48,939 nucleotides of DNA, taken from an uncultured Candidatus Saccharimonas sp. (lineage in GTDB: Bacteria; Patescibacteriota; Saccharimonadia; Saccharimonadales; AWTP1-31). Below the pieces are notes generated by a model. It saw nothing but the letters and a program-made list of their open reading frames with translations. It was not told where the DNA came from and did no database searches. The position numbers were made by a program, and so were the translations under genes. Positions 41,965 through 48,939 of this stretch are shown here, in pieces. Location: NCBI GenBank assembly GCA_943353855.1, contig CALRBD010000002.1:1-48939 (forward strand), written 5' to 3'. Numbering within the stretch: position 1 is the first letter of the stretch; each line of letters starts with the position of its first letter.

Positions 41965-43647
41965 ATGAGCGATACAGCAAAAGATACAATTTATATCGAC
42001 ATAGATGACGAGATCACCGCCATAATAGATAAACTTGGGCAAAGTGAACATAAGATTGTCGCACTTGTCTTACCTAAGCGCGCAACTGTTCTGCAGAGTA
42101 TCGTTAACATGAAGCTCCTTAAGAGATCAGCCGATGCTAAAAATAAGAAGATTGTACTTATAACAAGTGAAGCCAGCCTTCTTCCTATAGCGGGAGCGGT
42201 TAAAGTTCATGTGGCAAAAACAATGCAGTCTAAGCCGATTATTCCACCAGCTCCACAAACTCTATCGGATGATATTCAAGCTGACGATAATGAAGAATTG
42301 CAGCAAGATGAGGATGAGGACGAAGCAGGACTTGATGCGTCTCAGTCAGTCGGTTCTCTTGCAGCTGCTTCTGCAGTAAGCAAGGACGATGAGGAGACGA
42401 TTGAGCTCGATGAAGACCTTGAAGACATTGATGCTGTTAAGGATGATTCAAAAAAGTCTAAAAAGAAGTCAAATAAGAAAAAGATACCTAATTTTGATAC
42501 CTTCCGTAAGAGATTACTAATAGGTGGAGGAATCTTCGTAGGTTTAATCGTCCTTTTCTTTATATTTAATACTATTCTTCCTAAAGCTAAAATCGTTATC
42601 AAGTCAGATAGCATTAGTGTTAATACTGACGTTCCATTTACTGCCAATACTGCATTTACATCCTTTGATGCAGATGCCGGAAAAGTTCCAGCTACAAAAA
42701 AAGACGTCAGTAAAACAGATAGCACAAAAGTTCCTGCAACCGGCCAAAAAAATATTGGTGATAAAGCGACTGGCACAGTTACCCTAAAAAACTGCGCCAA
42801 AGTCGATGGAGCTTTTACGATTCCAGCAGGTACCGTCTTAACGACCGGAGCTAGCTCATTCAGTGTCAATGAGACTACTCTTTTACCATCAAGTACATTC
42901 AGCGGGACAAATACTTGTACTACAGCAGGCAAGACAGTTAACGTTACTTCTACTGCAGCTGGAGATCAATATAATATTAGCGGGGGGCGAACCTTTGCCG
43001 TGTCAGGTGTAGCTAGTATTACAGGCATAGATAGTAGCGCTATGTCTGGTGGAACCAATAAACTAGTATCAGTTGTAAGCGACCAAGATGTTGAGACTGC
43101 AAAGCAAAAGATAGCCGATAAGAGCAAAGACTCCGCGACAACTGATCTAAAACAGCAGTTCAGTAATGACGATCTATTTTTAATACCTGAATCAATTACC
43201 TCAAGTGCAGCGAACGTGACTGCGACTCCTAAAGTTGGCGAAGAAGCATCAGAGGTTACTGTATCAAGTACGACTGTATATACCGGCCTAGGCGTGAAAG
43301 AGTCATATCTCAATACGCTAGTCGAAAATAGTGCTAAAAAACAAATCGATACTACCAAGCAAGCTATCAGTGATAATGGGCTCTCAAAAGCGATCTTCAG
43401 GCTCGAAGACAAGAAGTCTGCAACCGATCAAAGATTCCGAGTGCAGTCTACAGTTTCTACGGGTACTCAAATTGATCAGGAAGCGCTTAAGAAGGAAATT
43501 GCAGGAAAGAAGAAGGGTGACGTTCAGGATCTCATCGGTAAACTTCCTGGAGTTAAAGACGTAAATGTTTCATACAGCCCTTTCTGGGTATATAAGACAC
43601 CATCTAAGCCAAGTAAAATAACTATCACTATAGAGCAGGCACAATAA
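41965..43647 (+). CDS. Membrane protein with baseplate J-like domain
   Basis: 560 residues. The cytoplasmic N-terminal domain (1-90, DIDDEITAIIDKLG to SEASLLPIAGAVKVHVAK) is followed by a very acidic and then Lys-rich linker. A single transmembrane helix (about 188-208) leads to a large extracellular part with KATGTVTLKNC, a Thr/Ser-rich beta domain and repeated conserved strands. This arrangement recalls baseplate J/gp47-like proteins annotated next to ftsA in CPR genomes. Shine-Dalgarno AAAAGG lies 9 bases before ATG. The stop overlaps ruvX by one base. Possible envelope or division role; no direct evidence. Confidence 0.65.
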   Translation: MSDTAKDTIYIDIDDEITAIIDKLGQSEHKIVALVLPKRATVLQSIVNMKLLKRSADAKNKKIVLITSEASLLPIAGAVKVHVAKTMQSKPIIPPAPQTLSDDIQADDNEELQQDEDEDEAGLDASQSVGSLAAASAVSKDDEETIELDEDLEDIDAVKDDSKKSKKKSNKKKIPNFDTFRKRLLIGGGIFVGLIVLFFIFNTILPKAKIVIKSDSISVNTDVPFTANTAFTSFDADAGKVPATKKDVSKTDSTKVPATGQKNIGDKATGTVTLKNCAKVDGAFTIPAGTVLTTGASSFSVNETTLLPSSTFSGTNTCTTAGKTVNVTSTAAGDQYNISGGRTFAVSGVASITGIDSSAMSGGTNKLVSVVSDQDVETAKQKIADKSKDSATTDLKQQFSNDDLFLIPESITSSAANVTATPKVGEEASEVTVSSTTVYTGLGVKESYLNTLVENSAKKQIDTTKQAISDNGLSKAIFRLEDKKSATDQRFRVQSTVSTGTQIDQEALKKEIAGKKKGDVQDLIGKLPGVKDVNVSYSPFWVYKTPSKPSKITITIEQAQ

Positions 43648-44075
43648 TGACTGAAGATCTTGGCGTTATTGCAGCCTTAGATGTAGGGGAGGCTCGTATT
43701 GGGGTTGCCATGAATCCTCCAGGCGTTTCAATCGCGCAACCTTTCACGACGATTGATAACGATTCTAAGGTAAACGAAACCATAGCCTCATTGATTCGCG
43801 ACCATAATGTTACGAAGCTTGTAGTTGGCAATCCTCGTAACATGCAAGGTAACGATACAAAACAGACGCGCTACGTTGAAGATTTTGTCGAGAAACTAAA
43901 ATCAAATATTAATGTCCCAGTGTTTATGCAAGACGAAGCATTGACTTCAGTTAAGGCAGAAGAAGAACTGAAAGACCGCAAAAGTCCTTATGAAAAGGGC
44001 GACATAGATTCACTAGCTGCAACTTATATACTGCAAGACTATATTGAAGAAAACGTTAGGGTTCAGCATGCCTAA
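43647..44075 (+). CDS. ruvX: Putative Holliday junction resolvase / pre-16S rRNA nuclease
   Basis: 142 residues, RNase H-like YqgF/RuvX family. Motifs: ALDVGEARIGVAM (metal Asp in LDVG), VVGNPRNMQGND, QDEALTSVKAEEEL (usual DERLTT) and GDIDSLAATYIL with the final catalytic Asp. In E. coli YqgF matures 16S rRNA 5' ends. ATG overlaps the previous stop (TAATG), and mltG begins inside its end. Confidence 0.9.
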   Translation: MTEDLGVIAALDVGEARIGVAMNPPGVSIAQPFTTIDNDSKVNETIASLIRDHNVTKLVVGNPRNMQGNDTKQTRYVEDFVEKLKSNINVPVFMQDEALTSVKAEEELKDRKSPYEKGDIDSLAATYILQDYIEENVRVQHA

Positions 44076-45102
44076 AGCTAAAAGATCATTACCTTTCAGA
44101 CCATTAATAATAATTGGCATTGCACTTGTCATTTTGTTATCTGGCCTAGGTTACGTTGCAGTAAAATATCGTAACAATAATCTCAAGCCAGTCAGCACTA
44201 ATCAGACAACAGTTACCATCACAATTCCAACTGGTTCTTCACTCTCTGATGTCTCAATGTTATTAAAGAAAAATAATCTTATTCGCAATGAATGGGTCTT
44301 CAAGCAGTATGTAAGAAGCAAGGGCTTACAGGATAAGATTTTAGCAGGTACCTACGCGCTTAAACCGAGTCAAAGTGTATCTGATATTGTTGAGATATTA
44401 ACAGAAGGTCGAGTAGATAATGAACTCGTTACAATTAAACCTGGTCAAAGACTCGATCAGATCAAGCAGACATTCGTAAACGCTGGGTTTAGCGTTAAGG
44501 AAACTGAAGCTGCTTTTGAGCCAGCACAATATGAAGGGCACCCCGCACTTGTTGACAAGCCTCGTGGTGCAAATCTTGAGGGCTACTTATATCCTGAATC
44601 TTTCCAGAAAGATGGCACTACGAAACCAACTCAAATTATTACTAGCTCTCTGGATGAAATGCAGAAACGTCTCACGCCAGAACTACGTGCCCAGTTTGCA
44701 AAAAAAGGCCTTAACGTATATCAAGGTATAACTCTGGCGTCTGTCATTGAACAAGAAGTTTCCAATCCTAAAGATAAGCCTCAGGTAGCCCAGGTATTCT
44801 ATAAGCGACTACAGATGGATATGGGCCTAGAATCTGATGTTACGGCCTTCTACGGAGCTATCATTGCAGGTGTGACACCATCAGTAGATTATAAATCACC
44901 GTATAACACGTACTTCATAAAAGGTTTACCTCCCGGACCAATTAGTAATGTTACTCAGGAGTCACTAAACGCGGCGGCAAATCCCTCTGGTACTGATTGG
45001 CTATTTTTCGTAGCCGGTGATGATGGCAATACTTATTTCTCTAGAACACTTGAAGAACATGAAGCTGCGACGCGACAATATTGCAAGAAACTTTGCAACT
45101 AA
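44068..45102 (+). CDS. mltG: MltG-like endolytic transglycosylase (YceG family)
   Basis: 344 residues from ATG 44068, overlapping ruvX by 8 bases; an ATG at 44044 would overlap more. Basic N terminus and transmembrane helix (about 10-30), LysM-like region (TITIPTGSSLSDVSMLLKKN), then the catalytic domain: LEGYLYPES, ASVIEQEVSNPKDK with catalytic Glu E228, LESDVTAFYGA, SPYNTYFIKGLPPGPISN, and FVAGDDGNTYFSRTLEEHEA. MltG cleaves nascent glycan strands and sets their length. The ruvX-mltG pair is common in bacteria. Confidence 0.93.
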   Translation: MPKAKRSLPFRPLIIIGIALVILLSGLGYVAVKYRNNNLKPVSTNQTTVTITIPTGSSLSDVSMLLKKNNLIRNEWVFKQYVRSKGLQDKILAGTYALKPSQSVSDIVEILTEGRVDNELVTIKPGQRLDQIKQTFVNAGFSVKETEAAFEPAQYEGHPALVDKPRGANLEGYLYPESFQKDGTTKPTQIITSSLDEMQKRLTPELRAQFAKKGLNVYQGITLASVIEQEVSNPKDKPQVAQVFYKRLQMDMGLESDVTAFYGAIIAGVTPSVDYKSPYNTYFIKGLPPGPISNVTQESLNAAANPSGTDWLFFVAGDDGNTYFSRTLEEHEAATRQYCKKLCN

Positions 45103-45116
45103 CTAACGCTCCAGTA

Positions 45117-45145
45117 TTGGTTTTATTGATAAAATATGCTACAAT
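45117..45145 (+). promoter_or_regulatory. Promoter of the LysM-CHAP gene
   Basis: -35 TTGGTT (45117-45122), 17-bp spacer, extended -10 TGCTACAAT (TACAAT 45140-45145). It predicts a 5' leader of about 160 nt. Confidence 0.65.
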
Positions 45146-45311
45146 ACAGGGGTCAACAAGCGTGCGAAAAAGTGGCAGCACCTCTGTTGTATCAAGGGAT
45201 AGAACGTTAGAAAATACAAGATTGGTCGAACTATCTTGAAATAATATATAATATCCCCCTTGATCTGGTGAATATCACCGGGAGAATACTATCCGTATCA
45301 TAAATCGATCC
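45146..45311 (+). promoter_or_regulatory. Structured 5' leader, possible cis-regulatory RNA
   Basis: Between promoter and ATG 45312 there are several exact pairings: ATCAAGGG (45191-45198) with CCCTTGAT (45257-45264); CAAGAT (45217-45222) with ATCTTG (45233-45238); GGTGA (45267-45271) with TCACC (45275-45279). A competing pairing GGATAG (45197-45202 region) with CTATCC (45290-45295) is mutually exclusive with the first. No ORF of note is inside. Known riboswitch cores I checked by eye do not match. Confidence 0.45.
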
Positions 45312-46406
45312 ATGAATCAGAGCATTAGTTCTAATATCACTGGTATAGCAAAACAAAAAAAAGTCTCTAAAAAAAATCAAAAACGTCTTATTCGCTATGG
45401 AATATTAGCGGCTAATATTGTATTGCTTATTGTAGTTCTCGGTTTTGTTCTTCGCTCACCAGATACGAGCGGAACGGTTAGTTCCAACGTCGTCGATACT
45501 AGCAACGAAACTGAATCAGCCCGAGCGCTTGACCAGGTATCCAGCGCTGATATTGCGGTACATGTTGCCCGACTAACGGATCTGCCAGAGTCTGCAGCGG
45601 TTACCAACAACGCTGATACTATAAATGCCCAACTTGCAGTATCTGCTGCTGACGATACAGTAGTTTCAAAGCCGCAGGTTGTTTCAACAAGCCTAAAATC
45701 TTACAAAGATATTATTAGTTATACTACTGTTGAGGGTGACACTATCCCATCTTTGGCTGCTAAATTTGGTATTACATCAGATACGATTCGTTGGTCTAAT
45801 GGTCTTTCAGGTGATACTGTCGTTGCAGGCAAGGTTTTACTCATCTCTCCAGTTAACGGAATTGTCTACACTGTAAAGAGTGGAGATACTATTGATTCAG
45901 TTGCTGCTAAATTCCGTGCCAATAAAGAACAGATCATTGCCGATAACGATGCTGAAAGTGGTAACTTAATCGTCGGAACAAACATTCTACTTAGAGATGC
46001 CACAATTGCAGCCGCTGCTCCTCGTATATCATATTCATCTGGCAGTAGTTTTGCATGGGGATCATCCGCTATCTATGGTTATAACGGCTATGACTACGGT
46101 TACTGTACTTGGTATGTCGCTAATAGACGTGCTCAGTCGGGTAACTCCGTACCAGCAAACCTTGGTAACGCACGAACATGGCTTGGCATATCACGAGGTG
46201 TAGGTATTCCTACTGGAAATGTTCCTCGAGCTGGAGCAGTTATCTGGACTCCACCTCGCGACTACTACGGTCACGTTGGATTCGTTGAATCAGTTAACGC
46301 TGACGGTAGTGTTAACGTGTCCGAAATGAACGTCGCTGGATTTGCGGTAAGAAGCACTAAAACTCTTTCAGCTGCAGCTGCTTCAAGCTACTCGTACATC
46401 TATTAA
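45312..46406 (+). CDS. LysM-CHAP cell-wall amidase/endopeptidase
   Basis: 364 residues. Basic cytoplasmic start, one transmembrane or signal helix (about 29-47), a low-complexity spacer, two LysM repeats (YTTVEGDTIPSLAAKFGI and YTVKSGDTIDSVAAKF) that bind peptidoglycan, then a CHAP domain with catalytic C265 (YGYCTWYVANRR) and H321 (YGHVGFVE) and the following SEMN segment. It probably cuts peptidoglycan peptides during daughter-cell separation or host contact. It is preceded by a long structured leader, suggesting post-transcriptional control, as is common for wall hydrolases. Confidence 0.9.
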   Translation: MNQSISSNITGIAKQKKVSKKNQKRLIRYGILAANIVLLIVVLGFVLRSPDTSGTVSSNVVDTSNETESARALDQVSSADIAVHVARLTDLPESAAVTNNADTINAQLAVSAADDTVVSKPQVVSTSLKSYKDIISYTTVEGDTIPSLAAKFGITSDTIRWSNGLSGDTVVAGKVLLISPVNGIVYTVKSGDTIDSVAAKFRANKEQIIADNDAESGNLIVGTNILLRDATIAAAAPRISYSSGSSFAWGSSAIYGYNGYDYGYCTWYVANRRAQSGNSVPANLGNARTWLGISRGVGIPTGNVPRAGAVIWTPPRDYYGHVGFVESVNADGSVNVSEMNVAGFAVRSTKTLSAAAASSYSYIY

Positions 46407-46424
46407 GTCAATTGCAATAATTAG

Positions 46425-47726
<1,302 letters not shown>

Positions 47727-47753
47727 ATATATAAACTGATACATTAAGTCTGA

Positions 47754-47759
47754 TACACT
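47754..47759 (+). promoter_or_regulatory. -10 of photolyase gene
   Basis: TGATACACT extended -10 (TACACT 47754-47759), eight bases to ATG 47768; an in-frame ATG also occurs at 47762. Confidence 0.4.
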
Positions 47760-47767
47760 AGATGTGT

Positions 47768-48939
47768 ATGAATGACCTAGGACGCATATTTCCATTAAAT
47801 ACACTTGCGTTACCTCAATCGAGTAAAACGTGCGTTGTATATGTTATGGGCAGGGACCAGAGGGCTCATGATAACTACGCATTGCTTGAGGCTTACAGGA
47901 CAGCACGGGAACTGAACGTGCCCTTTGCAGTTATTTTTTGCCTACACCATGGCTCATCTAATCGCGCTCGTGAACATTATCAGTGGATGCTTAAAGGTTT
48001 GAAAGAGCTCGAGCAAGAACTTGGCCAAATGAATATACCTTTCATGCTTCTTGTAGGAAAGCCATCCGAAACATTACTTGGCATTGCTCATCATCTTAAG
48101 CCTGCTGCAATATTTTTTGATTTTAACCCCCTAAAAGGTCCATTAAGGATGCAGAAGGGTATCGCAGAAAATGTTGACTGTCCTGTATATGTTGTTGATA
48201 CTCATAACATTGTTCCGACCTTGGAAGTGAGTGACAAGCAAGAATTTGCTGCGCGAACGATTCGTCCTAAAATTCAGAAACTGCTCGATAAATATATTGA
48301 TGAACCGCAGCATCTCGTAAAGCAAGAATTAAAATGGCCTGGAAAAGTTAAAAAAATTGTTGAGATGGAAGAATTAATCGATAAGTTACTTGCTCGTATA
48401 CCAAGTAACTCTCAAGATTTAGCTTTTGTTTCTGGTGAAAAAGCAGCCCAAGAAGCCCTTAAAAAATTTATAACACAGGGTCTTCGGGGTTATGATGCTG
48501 GGCGTAATGATCCATCACTAGAGCACCAAAGTGAATTGAGTCCATATCTGCACTTTGGGCAATTATCACGCTTACGTGCATTTATTGATGTAGAGCATGC
48601 AGCACAGCATGATCATACTCTTCGTAAGGATGCCGATGCTTTCATTGAAGAACTTAATGTACGGAGTGCTTTGAGTGATAACTACTGTTACTTCAATAAC
48701 CAATATGATTCATTAGATGGTGCAGCTGATTGGGCTAAAAAAACTCTTGCATCGCATGCTGATGACAAAAGAGAACATAACTACACACTTCGACAATTAG
48801 AGGACGGTGAGACAGAAGATCAAGCCTGGAATGCAGCACAGCACCAGCTGACACAAAATGGAAAAATGCACGGCTATATGAGAATGTACTGGGCAAAGAA
48901 AATACTAGAATGGTCACCTGCTAAACCAGTTAACGATAA
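47768..48939 (+). CDS. phr: Class II CPD DNA photolyase, 3' end cut by window
   Basis: 390 codons are visible with no stop before the window end; the full protein is probably about 450 residues. It uses FADH2 and light to split cyclobutane pyrimidine dimers. N-terminal Rossmann-like antenna domain (CVVYVMGRDQRAHDNYALL, FAVIFCLH), then the FAD-binding domain with LSPYLHFGQLS, NVRSALSDNYCYFN, DWAKKTL, WNAAQHQL and the hallmark GKMHGYMRMYWAKKILEW of class II photolyases. ATG 47768 is preferred, with 47762 as an in-frame alternative. Photolyase is unusual for a tiny genome and hints at light-exposed life. Confidence 0.9.
   Translation, partial: MNDLGRIFPLNTLALPQSSKTCVVYVMGRDQRAHDNYALLEAYRTARELNVPFAVIFCLHHGSSNRAREHYQWMLKGLKELEQELGQMNIPFMLLVGKPSETLLGIAHHLKPAAIFFDFNPLKGPLRMQKGIAENVDCPVYVVDTHNIVPTLEVSDKQEFAARTIRPKIQKLLDKYIDEPQHLVKQELKWPGKVKKIVEMEELIDKLLARIPSNSQDLAFVSGEKAAQEALKKFITQGLRGYDAGRNDPSLEHQSELSPYLHFGQLSRLRAFIDVEHAAQHDHTLRKDADAFIEELNVRSALSDNYCYFNNQYDSLDGAADWAKKTLASHADDKREHNYTLRQLEDGETEDQAWNAAQHQLTQNGKMHGYMRMYWAKKILEWSPAKPVND

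Noticed and set aside
45146-45311. c-di-AMP (ydaO) riboswitch
   Set aside because: Context fits a wall hydrolase, but the conserved core blocks of that class were not found by eye; kept only as a structured leader.

Overview
The window looks like chromosome of a Candidatus Saccharibacteria (TM7) or closely related Patescibacteria/CPR bacterium. This is inferred from gene content, not from a marker tree. The clues are a short alanyl-tRNA synthetase without the C-terminal C-Ala region, a PafA/Dop-family protein, an FtsA-like/baseplate-J-like pair, many small lineage-type hypotheticals, LPxTG-like surface proteins and an RpfB-like cell-wall enzyme. TGA is used as a stop (for example at the ends of pgk, uvrD, mnmA and alaS), so the UGA-recoded code of Gracilibacteria/Absconditabacteria does not apply.

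Layout. 1-1417: end of a glycine-rich repeat surface protein and a PKD-like LPDTG surface protein. 1446-1583: a bidirectional terminator and a candidate small RNA. 1582-3012 (-): a nitrilase/Lnt-like membrane protein. 3102-10950: an accessory island in which the unit [3' remnant of a surface-protein gene | large DUF5648-like membrane-anchored protein | small membrane protein | tRNA-Glu] occurs three times in tandem. The large proteins share their N-terminal half and differ at the C terminus; one ends in a zinc metalloprotease domain. 11104-20800: a hypothetical, then pyk-pgk-tpiA (lower glycolysis), a small membrane protein, uvrD/pcrA, a Nudix hydrolase, an RpfB-like protein and rsmA. 20846-23450: a MarR-type regulator with a probable autoregulatory operator, then two unknown genes, one carrying a J-domain-like HPD motif. 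23614-24017: one-piece tmRNA, followed by degraded copies of an RNA-3'-end-plus-terminator sequence among small unknown genes.

25978-34785: CDP-alcohol phosphatidyltransferase, PafA/Dop homolog, a tiny zinc-finger-like protein, metG, tatD, two hypotheticals, cysteine desulfurase, a pair resembling ATP synthase b and delta subunits, and mnmA. Cysteine desulfurase and MnmA can work together in tRNA 2-thiouridine formation. 34823-37987: a large CSLREA/beta-helix surface protein. 38005-48939: a Cys-rich small protein, alaS, ftsA-like gene, baseplate-J-like protein, ruvX, mltG, a LysM-CHAP cell-wall hydrolase behind a structured leader, obg, and a class II DNA photolyase cut by the window end.

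Regulation. Many genes have a sigma70-type promoter whose -10 hexamer ends about 5-8 nt before the start codon, which predicts leaderless mRNAs. This pattern decided several start codons here. Other genes (the surface-protein modules, 32622, 41965) have Shine-Dalgarno-like sequences, so both modes appear to coexist.

The most unusual items are the triplicated tRNA-Glu module with swapped C-terminal domains, the PafA/Dop homolog that seems to lack the catalytic aspartate, the tmRNA with a non-canonical T-loop and 27-residue tag, and the pervasive leaderless promoter layout.
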